From RGIG2041 sp045537695 (GTDB lineage: Bacteria; Bacillota; Clostridia; UBA1381; UMGS1253), in assembly GCA_045537695.1 (NCBI GenBank), contig JAZSQB010000027.1:17788-81787 (forward strand): DNA of 64,000 bases. Reading direction: 5' to 3'. Positions 41,577 to 48,625 of the stretch are shown here, one piece after another. The position numbers and the translations under genes were made by a program. The notes under the pieces are model-generated. The model was not told the DNA's origin, made no database searches, and worked only from the letters and a program-made list of their open reading frames with translations. Each line of letters opens with the position of its first letter. The first letter of the stretch is position 1.

Positions 41577-42601
41577 AAAAATACATTTTATTTTTGATGC
41601 CGCTATTGCTCCTTTGCGGCTGCTACCCCTATACGGAAATTGAAAACACCGATATTTTAACCTCACTCTATGCAGATGCCGCAAACGGCGCATTTCACTT
41701 AGGGGGCGGCGTTGCCAATGTGCGCAATTTTTCCGATGCGATGGCAGAAGACCCCGTCAGTCTTTTGTATACGACCGGCGAAAATTTGGAAAACGCCGTA
41801 GAAAATCTGCACCGCAGTGCGGACCACGAGCTATTTTACGGTGCACTGCGCGCCGTACTCATCGGTGACAGTCTCGGCAAAAAGGACATCTATCCGTTAG
41901 TCCGCTATCTGGATGCGCAGCCGCGCCTGCGCCGCGCCACCGCCGTATTTACCACCGACGGGGACATCGAGGAAATCGTCACCTACAAAGCCATCAACGA
42001 CTTTTCCGGCGGCTTTGCCGCGGACAGCATTGTATCGACGCTTTATCAGCGCGGCGAGATGCGCGCCGCCAGCATCGGCGACATTCTCTATGCACGCAGC
42101 TTAGGCGATGCCGGATACTGCATCCCGCACATTACGCTTCGGGAGGACACGATGCAAATTGACGGCTATACCCTCTTTCGCGGGTCTCAAGCCGTTGGTT
42201 TTACCGAAAGCAAAGCCATCCCCTTTTTCACCGTCAAAAATGCAGCGCAGCAGCATATCGTTGACGGTCAGCCGCTCACAACCAAGCTAAACAAAAAGCG
42301 CATTTTGCCCAAAATACAGGATAATAAACTGCACATCGACGTTGCCTTTACCTTTGCACTCGCGCAGGGGCAAGGCGCGGACACCTTAAAGCCGGCGCGC
42401 CACAAGGATGCGCGACAAAGGCTGAAATCCAAGCTTAAAACCGAGGTGGAAGACGCGCTCGCTCTTGTGCGCGAGACGCAGTGCGATTTTTTGGAAATCT
42501 ACAAAAGTCAAATGGCGCAAAGCCGCGCGGATTTTGATATGAAGACCTGGAACAAGCTTTTGAAAACTATGACTTACAGCGTCAGCATCACGCTAAAGTG
42601 A
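41573..42601 (+). CDS. Spore germination receptor C subunit (Ger(x)C lipoprotein)
   Basis: 342 aa. The lipoprotein signal ends in the lipobox LLLCGC (Cys about 15). EIENTDILTSLYAD, LRAVLIGDSLGKKDIYPLVRYL-like segments and the C-terminal KTWNKLLKTM region follow the GerAC/GerKC pattern. It anchors outside the inner spore membrane and completes the receptor. AGGAGA precedes the ATG at 41573. Confidence 0.88.
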   Translation: MKKYILFLMPLLLLCGCYPYTEIENTDILTSLYADAANGAFHLGGGVANVRNFSDAMAEDPVSLLYTTGENLENAVENLHRSADHELFYGALRAVLIGDSLGKKDIYPLVRYLDAQPRLRRATAVFTTDGDIEEIVTYKAINDFSGGFAADSIVSTLYQRGEMRAASIGDILYARSLGDAGYCIPHITLREDTMQIDGYTLFRGSQAVGFTESKAIPFFTVKNAAQQHIVDGQPLTTKLNKKRILPKIQDNKLHIDVAFTFALAQGQGADTLKPARHKDARQRLKSKLKTEVEDALALVRETQCDFLEIYKSQMAQSRADFDMKTWNKLLKTMTYSVSITLK

Positions 42602-42611
42602 GGGAAGAAAA

Positions 42612-44066
42612 ATGAACATCGATCCAAAAAGCATCTGCGACAAATACACCACGGAAAATAACGCGATTTCGCGCGTGCTCGATGCCGGATACGGCAGGAT
42701 TTATCTTTTATACATCAAGCAGCTCAGCGATATGGAAGCGCTCCGCCAGGACATTATGCGCCCGATTCTGCAATACTGGCATTACTTAAAAAAGCCGCTG
42801 ACCGCGGACGATTTGTATACGCAGGTGCTCTGCGTGGAGGAATGCAGCTTCTTAGATAAGGAAACGTCGATTGAAACACACTTATTCAACGGAATGACGC
42901 TTTTATTTACAGAAGACGGCGCCTGCATCGTCATCAACCTGCGCAAAAACGCAAGCTCGTCTCCCTCTGCACCGGAGCTGAATTACTCCGTCTGGGGTGC
43001 GAAGGATTCCTTTGTCGAAAACATTGAAATCAATTTATCCCTCCTGCGCTACCGTATGAAGGACCCGCGCCTGCGCACGGAGCTTCTCTACATCGGCAAG
43101 CGTACGAAAACCGCCGTGGTCGTCACCTACATTGCCGACATCGCCAACAACGAATATATCGAGCTTGTCAAGAAGCGCTTAAATGCCATCGATATTGACG
43201 GCATTTTGGAATCGGCGCATCTGCAATGGTTTTTAAAGGACAAGGCGTTTTCTCTGTTTCCGCAGGCAGGGCTGGAGCAGCGCGTCGACAACACGTGCGC
43301 CGCTATGCTGGAGGGCAAGGTCGCCATTTTATGCGAAGGCAGCCCTCTCGCTATCCTCACCCCCAAAGTGCTCACGGAGTTTTTCCGTGCCGACGAGGAC
43401 GAGAGCGAAAATGTATATTTCGCCGTATTTTCCAAGGTTTTGCGCTATATCTGCGTGCTCATTTCCATTACCGTCACGCCGCTCTATATCGCTTTAGTCG
43501 CCTTCCACGCCGAAGCACTCCCCACCGCGTATACGATGATTCTCGCCGCCGGCAGGGCTGGCGTGCCGATGACGGTGGTCACCGAAATCATTTTAATGGA
43601 AGTTTTGGTGGAAATTCTGCGCGAATGCCTGATGCGCATTCCAAAAAACATCGGCTCTGCCATCGGTATAGTCGGCGGTATCGTTGTCGGGCAGGCAACA
43701 GTGGAGGCCGGCATCGTCAGCCCGTTGGTGCTTGTCATCGTGGCACTTTCGCTGATGACCTCCTTCGTCGTGCCGGATTACAGCTTAAACGGCACCGTGC
43801 GCATCGTGAAATTTATGCTGATATTTTTTACCGCTTTTTTCGGTCTGCTCGGTTTGGTCGCAGGTCTTATACTGCTGCTCACCGCCGCCATCGGTGACAC
43901 AACACTGCACACGCCGTACTTCGCACCGTATGCGCCGTTTTCGTTGCGTGACAGCCTGAAAAGCTTTTTTACGAACAAATATGTATCGGTACGCCGCCCG
44001 CACTTTTTGCGCACGAAAAATAAAATCCGGCAAAAGGTGGATGGGCGCAAGGATAAAACACCTTAA
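42612..44066 (+). CDS. Spore germination receptor A subunit (GerA family)
   Basis: 484 aa. A soluble N-terminal part (about 1-270) contains RVDNTCAAMLEGKVAILCEG-like sequence, followed by about five membrane helices with PLYIALVAFHAEALPT and IGIVGGIVVGQATVEAGIVSP. It binds germinant and may form an ion channel. The last ten or so residues (after KIRQKVDG) and the stop codon lie in a dispersed repeat also found at 51.3 kb, so the C-terminus has probably been altered by that insertion. Confidence 0.9.
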   Translation: MNIDPKSICDKYTTENNAISRVLDAGYGRIYLLYIKQLSDMEALRQDIMRPILQYWHYLKKPLTADDLYTQVLCVEECSFLDKETSIETHLFNGMTLLFTEDGACIVINLRKNASSSPSAPELNYSVWGAKDSFVENIEINLSLLRYRMKDPRLRTELLYIGKRTKTAVVVTYIADIANNEYIELVKKRLNAIDIDGILESAHLQWFLKDKAFSLFPQAGLEQRVDNTCAAMLEGKVAILCEGSPLAILTPKVLTEFFRADEDESENVYFAVFSKVLRYICVLISITVTPLYIALVAFHAEALPTAYTMILAAGRAGVPMTVVTEIILMEVLVEILRECLMRIPKNIGSAIGIVGGIVVGQATVEAGIVSPLVLVIVALSLMTSFVVPDYSLNGTVRIVKFMLIFFTAFFGLLGLVAGLILLLTAAIGDTTLHTPYFAPYAPFSLRDSLKSFFTNKYVSVRRPHFLRTKNKIRQKVDGRKDKTP

Positions 44067-44092
44067 AAAGCAATGTTTTGGTAAATTGCTGT
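44049..44092 (+). repeat. Fragment of the MITE-like element at the gerA-family gene end
   Basis: 44 bp matching the reverse complement of 51333-51376 at about 40 of 44 positions; it starts AAGGATAAAAC. Confidence 0.75.
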
Positions 44093-44171
44093 ATAAAGAA
44101 CGGCCAAAATTTGCCAAGGAATCGGCGCAACAGACATTCTTTTTTTCTGCATAATTAAACTATGCTTCGTC

Positions 44172-44200
44172 TTGCTTTTTGTCTTTAACTGCGGTATAAT
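44172..44200 (+). promoter_or_regulatory. Promoter of the NSS symporter gene
   Basis: TTGCTT, 17-bp spacer, TATAAT. Confidence 0.65.
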
Positions 44201-44234
44201 GCTTATATCCGTAGAACAACGAGGGGGTTTTTTA

Positions 44235-45599
44235 ATGCAGAGAGAAAAATTTTCGTCCCGACTTGGTTTTTTGCTGATTTCGGCAGGCTGTGCCATTGGA
44301 CTTGGCAATGTTTGGCGTTTTCCGTACATTACCGGTAAATACGGCGGTGCGGCGTTCGTTTTGCTGTATCTTGCCTTTTTGGTGCTGATGGGCTTGCCAA
44401 TTATGGTGATGGAGCTTGCGGTTGGACGCGGCAGCCAGAAAAGTATGGCAATGTCGTTTGACGCCTTAGAGACGAAGGGTGCAAAATTCCATTGGTATAA
44501 GTATATTGCCGGTGCGGGCAACTATCTTTTGATGATGTTTTACACCTCGGTTGCCGGCTGGATGGTAATTTACTGCAAAAAGATGATTTGCGGTGAATTT
44601 GTCGGCGCAACATCGGAGAGCATCAGCGCCGCGTTCGGCGGCATGATGTCTGATCCGGTTTTGATAACGGCGGCGATGGTGATTGTGGTTGTTTCCTGCT
44701 TTGCAGTCTGTGCCGGCGGTCTGGAAAAAGGCGTAGAGAAAATCACAAAATGGATGATGCTGGCGCTTTTAGCGATTATGATTGTCCTTGTGATGCACTC
44801 GCTTCTGATGCCGGGCGCAGCAGAGGGACTTAAGTTCTATCTGTATCCGGACTTCGGCAAGCTTGCCGAGGCGGGCATCTTTAATGCCATTTTTGATGCG
44901 ATGGGACAGGCATTCTTTACCTTAAGTATCGGTATGGGTTCCATTGCGATTTTCGGCAGCTATATTGACAAGAAGCATTCGCTGACCGGCGAAGCACTGC
45001 GCATCACACTTTTGGATACCAGCGTCGCGTTTATGGCAGGCTTGATTATTTTTCCGGCTTGCTTTACTTACAATGTCAATCCGGAAGCAGGTCCGAAGCT
45101 GATTTTTGAGGCGCTCCCGAACGTGTTTGCCGCAATGCCGGGCGGACGCATCTGGGGTACGCTGTTCTTTATCTTCCTTTTGTTTGCGGCACTTTCCACG
45201 GTCATTGCCGTGTTTGAAAACATTATTTCCTTCTGGATGGATTTAAAGGGCTGGAGCCGCAAAAAAACCGTGTGGGTGAACGGCGTTGCTATTTTGATTT
45301 TGTCGCTCCCGTGCGTGCTTGGTTTTAACGTGCTTTCGTTTATCCAGCCGCTTGGCGCAGGCTCGACCATTATGGATTTAGAAGATTTTATCATCAGTAA
45401 CAACATTTTGCCGCTCGGCTCGCTTGTATACTTGGTTTTCTGTATGTACAAGTGCGGTTGGGGCTGGGAAAACTTTATAGAAGAAGCAAATGCTGGTCAG
45501 GGACTTAAATTTCCGAAGGCAATCCGTATTTACGCAAAATATATTCTACCGCTGATTATTCTGTTTATCTTTGTCCAGGGCTATATAGCAAAATTTTAA
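44235..45599 (+). CDS. Sodium:neurotransmitter symporter (NSS/SNF family)
   Basis: 454 aa with about 11 or 12 membrane helices (LeuT fold). Helix 1 carries ISAGCAIGLGNVWRFPYI, the Na+ and substrate site. GMGSIAIFGSYIDKK is in helix 6 and later. It imports an amino acid with Na+; the bacterial relatives move Trp, Tyr, Met or Leu. GAGGGGG precedes the start at 44235. A small lipoprotein-like frame follows directly. Confidence 0.93.
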   Translation: MQREKFSSRLGFLLISAGCAIGLGNVWRFPYITGKYGGAAFVLLYLAFLVLMGLPIMVMELAVGRGSQKSMAMSFDALETKGAKFHWYKYIAGAGNYLLMMFYTSVAGWMVIYCKKMICGEFVGATSESISAAFGGMMSDPVLITAAMVIVVVSCFAVCAGGLEKGVEKITKWMMLALLAIMIVLVMHSLLMPGAAEGLKFYLYPDFGKLAEAGIFNAIFDAMGQAFFTLSIGMGSIAIFGSYIDKKHSLTGEALRITLLDTSVAFMAGLIIFPACFTYNVNPEAGPKLIFEALPNVFAAMPGGRIWGTLFFIFLLFAALSTVIAVFENIISFWMDLKGWSRKKTVWVNGVAILILSLPCVLGFNVLSFIQPLGAGSTIMDLEDFIISNNILPLGSLVYLVFCMYKCGWGWENFIEEANAGQGLKFPKAIRIYAKYILPLIILFIFVQGYIAKF

Positions 45600-45610
45600 G
45601 AGGTGACTCT

Positions 45611-45697
45611 GCGAAAAAGATTTTAAGCTTGATTTTGGTTGTTGTTTTGTGCGTTTGTGTATGTATGTTGAGTGGCTGCAATAGTAAAAGCAAATAA
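45611..45697 (+). pseudogene. Small lipoprotein-like frame without a start codon
   Basis: After a good ribosome-binding site (GAGGTGA, 45600-45606) the frame reads (A)KKILSLILVVVLCVCVCML then SGCNSKSK and stops. This is a lipoprotein signal with lipobox LSGC and an eight-residue tail. The codon where ATG is expected reads GCG (45611), with no ATG, GTG or TTG in range. Either the start was lost by mutation or a non-standard start is used. Compare the small MetS-like subunits that follow some NSS genes, though this one looks like a lipoprotein instead. Confidence 0.45.
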
Positions 45698-45734
45698 AAA
45701 GCATCTGAAGCGCGTAAGTGTTCGGATGCTTTTT
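45696..45734 (+). terminator. Terminator after the NSS gene and small lipoprotein frame
   Basis: AAAAAGCATC(T)GAA / TTC(G)GATGCTTTTT. Confidence 0.8.
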
Positions 45735-45863
45735 GCTGCATACATTTGCATTGAAGAATCCGGGACAAGTTACCAATCAACCCTATGCCACATATGATGG
45801 TATTACAAGAGCACGGCGAATGGCAAGAGCGCCACTCTTGAATGTGGGGAAGGAGGTAAAAGT

Positions 45864-45965
45864 ATGGGCTGCTTTTTCAATGGCTGCGGTGACGATAACA
45901 ACAACTGGCTGCTCTGGATTATCTTAATTGCGGTAATTCTTTGCTGCTGCTGTGGCGACAACTAA
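45864..45965 (+). CDS. 33-aa Cys-rich membrane peptide
   Basis: MGCFFNGCGDDNNN, a membrane helix WLLWIILIAVIL, then CCCCGDN. A near-perfect AAGGAGG lies 7 nt upstream and a strong terminator follows, so it is very likely a real gene. Small peptides of this form (Asn/Gly/Cys-rich head, one helix, Cys cluster) are common in sporulating Clostridia and some are spore-associated; no function is established. The Cys cluster could bind metal or crosslink. Confidence 0.7.
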   Translation: MGCFFNGCGDDNNNWLLWIILIAVILCCCCGDN

Positions 45966-45974
45966 ACAAGGGAG

Positions 45975-46008
45975 AAAAAAGGGTGTCCTTGACGGACACC
46001 CCTTTTTT
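45975..46008 (+). terminator. Terminator of the 33-aa peptide gene
   Basis: AAAAAAGGGTGTCC / GGACACCCCTTTTTT. Confidence 0.9.
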
Positions 46009-46070
46009 AATACAATATGCAACTCATATACAGAAATATTATAAGAACTATCTGCCGGCGAGCGAGCAGG

Positions 46071-46168
46071 GGGTTCTTATGGGGGCGGCAATCCCCCTAA
46101 GCCGTTTTAGGGGCCCAGGGGAATCGGAACCTCTGGGACTTTTGGTACTTTGGGTCACAAAAGTACAT
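46071..46168 (+). repeat. Dispersed repeat (family 3, copy 1, internally deleted)
   Basis: It shares GGGTTCTTAT..., CCCCTAAGCCGTTTTAGGGG, GAATCGGAAC and the terminal ACTTT...CAAAAGTA with the reverse complement of 58157-58340. The rest of the gap 46009-46333 holds two terminators and no gene. Confidence 0.7.
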
Positions 46169-46192
46169 TCGTTCTTTGTCTGACAAACAATA

Positions 46193-46217
46193 AAAAAGGG
46201 CGATTTTTGAATCGCCC
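46193..46217 (-). terminator. Hairpin terminator
   Basis: Minus-strand AGGGCGATT / AATCGCCCT followed by T6. It lies downstream of rpmB as a second stop. Confidence 0.6.
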
Positions 46218-46279
46218 TGCATGCTTAAATGTTAAAGAGGAGACCGTATTGGATATTTTAACATCCCGCATAAAAGTCA

Positions 46280-46306
46280 AAATCCCGCACAATACTGTGC
46301 GGGATT
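46280..46306 (-). terminator. Terminator of rpmB
   Basis: Minus-strand ATCCCGCACA / TGTGCGGGAT with a GTAT loop and T-rich 3' side. Confidence 0.8.
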
Positions 46307-46333
46307 ATCTTGACATGCGATTTTGTAGACAGA

Positions 46334-46522
46334 TTAGATAGCTCTTTCTACCTTACCTGCGCGCAGGCATCTGCTGCATACATAAACGGACTTGTTTGTA
46401 CCGTTTACAACTGCCTTTACCTTACGAACGTTTGCCTTCCACATGCGGTTGCTTCTTCTGTGGGAGTGGCTGACTTTGATACCAAAGGAAACGCCCTTAC
46501 CGCAAACTTCACACTTTGCCAT
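46334..46522 (-). CDS. rpmB: 50S ribosomal protein L28
   Basis: 62 aa. The zinc-ribbon form: MAKCEVCGKG at the N-terminus and VYVCSRCLRAGKVERA at the C-terminus give the four cysteines. AGGAGGTG precedes the start. It has its own promoter and terminator, as is usual in Clostridia. Confidence 0.97.
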   Translation of the reverse strand: MAKCEVCGKGVSFGIKVSHSHRRSNRMWKANVRKVKAVVNGTNKSVYVCSRCLRAGKVERAI

Positions 46523-46595
46523 ATCTGATTACACCTCCTGCATACTACCGAATATATATATCGGAAAGTAACTCTACTCATAATAAGCAACAATT

Positions 46596-46624
46596 ATTTT
46601 AACACATAAAAATAAAAATAGCAA
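46596..46624 (-). promoter_or_regulatory. Promoter of rpmB
   Basis: Minus-strand TTGCTA, 17-bp spacer, TAAAAT. Confidence 0.6.
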
Positions 46625-46680
46625 GAGTTTTTTTAAAATCTTTTTAATTTTTTGTTCATAAATTATTCAAAAATAAACTA

Positions 46681-46709
46681 TTGACATTTTGTAAGCAAAA
46701 TGGTATAGT
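46681..46709 (+). promoter_or_regulatory. Promoter of the ctsR-clpC operon
   Basis: TTGACA (46681-46686), 17-bp spacer, TATAGT (46704-46709). Confidence 0.8.
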
Positions 46710-46711
46710 AT

Positions 46712-46745
46712 AGTCAAACAAAGGTCAAAGAAAGTCAAAGTCAAA
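46712..46745 (+). promoter_or_regulatory. CtsR operator (tandem heptads)
   Basis: GGTCAAA-GAA-AGTCAAA at 46723-46739 fits the CtsR heptad consensus exactly. A further AGTCAAA lies at 46712-46718 and GTCAAA at 46740-46745. The box covers the transcription start, giving autorepression relieved by heat or protein stress. Confidence 0.85.
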
Positions 46746-46760
46746 AACGAGGTGAGACGT

Positions 46761-47204
46761 ATGAAGATGAGTGATGTGATTGAGCAGTTTTTGCTGGAGA
46801 TGCTTCAGGATGAAGCAGATATCGTGCTCAAGCGAAACGAACTGGCAAACCGCTTTTCCTGTGCACCGTCACAAATCAATTATGTTATCGGCACAAGATT
46901 TACGGGGCAACGCGGCTATGAGGTAGAGAGCCAACGCGGTGGCGGTGGGTATATCCGCATACGGCGCGTGCAACCGAGCGGCTCAAACTATATGATGCAC
47001 GTGGTCAACGCCATTGGCGATACCATTAGCTATGCGAGCGTGCAGGCGATGGTGGTCAATATGATGGAGAGCGGCATGGTGACCGAGCGTGAGGGCAAGC
47101 TGATTTGTGCCGCCGTTTCGGAGCGCAGCTTGCCGATTCAACAGCCGGAGCGAGACAGACTTCGTGCGGTTGTGTTTAAAAATATGCTGATTGGTATTAT
47201 ATAG
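46761..47204 (+). CDS. ctsR: Heat-shock repressor CtsR
   Basis: 147 aa. The winged HTH region is ELANRFSCAPSQINYVIGTRF and the wing VESQRGGGGYIRIRR, including the glycine-rich loop that senses temperature. It represses its own operon and other clp genes. The start at 46761 follows GAGGTGA; the ATG at 46767 is an alternative. Confidence 0.96.
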   Translation: MKMSDVIEQFLLEMLQDEADIVLKRNELANRFSCAPSQINYVIGTRFTGQRGYEVESQRGGGGYIRIRRVQPSGSNYMMHVVNAIGDTISYASVQAMVVNMMESGMVTEREGKLICAAVSERSLPIQQPERDRLRAVVFKNMLIGII

Positions 47205-47215
47205 GAGGAAAGACA

Positions 47216-47602
47216 ATGTTTTACGATTTGTTTGATGATTTCTTCGGTGGATTGGAAAAGGATTTGCATTTAGCGTTTGGTGCGCCGAAGGTGCAGTATA
47301 CGGATGCGGCGTGTCCGGTGTGCAACACACGCCTCAGCGAGGTAGCAAAAACCGGTAAGGCGGGCTGCTCGAAATGCTACAGCGTTTTCCGTCCGCAGTT
47401 TGAATATATGCTCGGTAAAGTACATTCCAATACGAAGCATACCGGCAAGGTTTCCGAAAGCGCCGGCGAGCGTATCCAGGTGAAAAAAGAGCTGGAGCAG
47501 CTTGGCGCCGAGATGCAGGAAGCGATTGCAAAGCAGGATTTTGAGCGCGCGGCGCAGCTGCGCGACCACATAAAAGTATTGCGCGAAAAGGAGGTGGACT
47601 GA
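47216..47602 (+). CDS. mcsA: McsA-like activator of the arginine kinase (short form)
   Basis: 128 aa, shorter than Bacillus McsA (about 185 aa). One zinc-binding set is present (C33PVC, C51SKC); the extra N-terminal CxxC pairs are missing. The C-terminal UVR motif (QEAIAKQDFERAAQLRDHIK) should contact ClpC/McsB. It lies between ctsR and mcsB with 1-11 bp spacing. Confidence 0.9.
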   Translation: MFYDLFDDFFGGLEKDLHLAFGAPKVQYTDAACPVCNTRLSEVAKTGKAGCSKCYSVFRPQFEYMLGKVHSNTKHTGKVSESAGERIQVKKELEQLGAEMQEAIAKQDFERAAQLRDHIKVLREKEVD

Positions 47603-47603
47603 G

Positions 47604-48611
47604 ATGAAAATGTGGTATCATAACAAGGGCAAAGACACGGATGTTGTCATCAGCACGCGCGTGCGTCTTGCCCGTAATATTACGGAAGTGCCGTTTCCGC
47701 CGAAATGGAGCGACGGCGCGGCAAAAGAGATTACGGAAAATGCGAAAAAGGCACTGGATACAACGAAAGACAAATTTTCGTTTTTAAATCTTGACAATGC
47801 ACCGCAGATGAACAAGTCCGCCCTGATGGAGGACCATATCATCAGCCGCGAAATGCTGGAGGGCAAAAACAAGGCGCTGTTTTTAAATCAGGAAGGGACG
47901 GCCGCAGTGATGGTCGGCGAAGAGGACCACATCCGCATCCAGACCATTGAAACCGGCTTTGCGCTGGAAAACACCTACAAGGCAGCAGACGCGCTGGACG
48001 ATGCGCTGGGACAAGTGCTCGATTATGCCTTCGACGAGCAATTCGGCTTTTTAACGCACTGTCCGACCAATGTCGGCACCGGTATGCGCGCATCGGTAAT
48101 GCTGCATCTGCCGGCGCTCCGTATGATTGGCAACATCAATTCCTTAATCGGGCAGGTCGGCAAGCTCGGCCTCACCATCCGCGGTGTGTACGGCGAAGGC
48201 AGTCAGTCGCGCGGCGATTTGTATCAGCTTTCCAATCAGATTACGCTGGGACTGAGCGAAACGCAGACGATCGAGAAGCTCACGGATGTGGTAGAGCAGA
48301 TTGTAAAAATGGAGCGCGACACACGTGCGCGCTTGTATGCAAATGACAAGCTTGGGTTGGAAGATACCATCTACCGCGCACTCGGCACACTGAAGTTTGC
48401 GCGAAAAATGGCATCGGAGGAAGCACAAAAATGGCTTTCCTATGTAAAACTTGGCATTGACCTGGGTATAATAGAAGATATGGATACGCAAAAGATTATA
48501 CAGCTGATGATTGAAAGCGAGCCACATCATATTGCGCTCGCCGAGGGCAGTGCGCTCGCGCCGGCGGCAAGAGATGAAAAGCGCGCGGCGCACATCAGGG
48601 CTACACTTTGA
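47604..48611 (+). CDS. mcsB: Protein arginine kinase
   Basis: 335 aa phosphagen-kinase fold. STRVRLARNI at the N-terminus, FLTHCPTNVGTGMRASVMLH around the catalytic region and GVYGEGSQSRGDLYQLSNQI are typical. It phosphorylates arginines on proteins to mark them for ClpCP and to inactivate CtsR. It ends inside the clpC ribosome-binding region. Confidence 0.96.
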   Translation: MKMWYHNKGKDTDVVISTRVRLARNITEVPFPPKWSDGAAKEITENAKKALDTTKDKFSFLNLDNAPQMNKSALMEDHIISREMLEGKNKALFLNQEGTAAVMVGEEDHIRIQTIETGFALENTYKAADALDDALGQVLDYAFDEQFGFLTHCPTNVGTGMRASVMLHLPALRMIGNINSLIGQVGKLGLTIRGVYGEGSQSRGDLYQLSNQITLGLSETQTIEKLTDVVEQIVKMERDTRARLYANDKLGLEDTIYRALGTLKFARKMASEEAQKWLSYVKLGIDLGIIEDMDTQKIIQLMIESEPHHIALAEGSALAPAARDEKRAAHIRATL

Positions 48612-48625
48612 AAGGAGTGGTTTCG

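Noticed and set aside
46250..46342. Plus-strand frame with an AGAGGAG site and TTG start
   Set aside because: It is antisense to the rpmB terminator and 3' end, encodes the hairpin itself, and looks like a chance frame.
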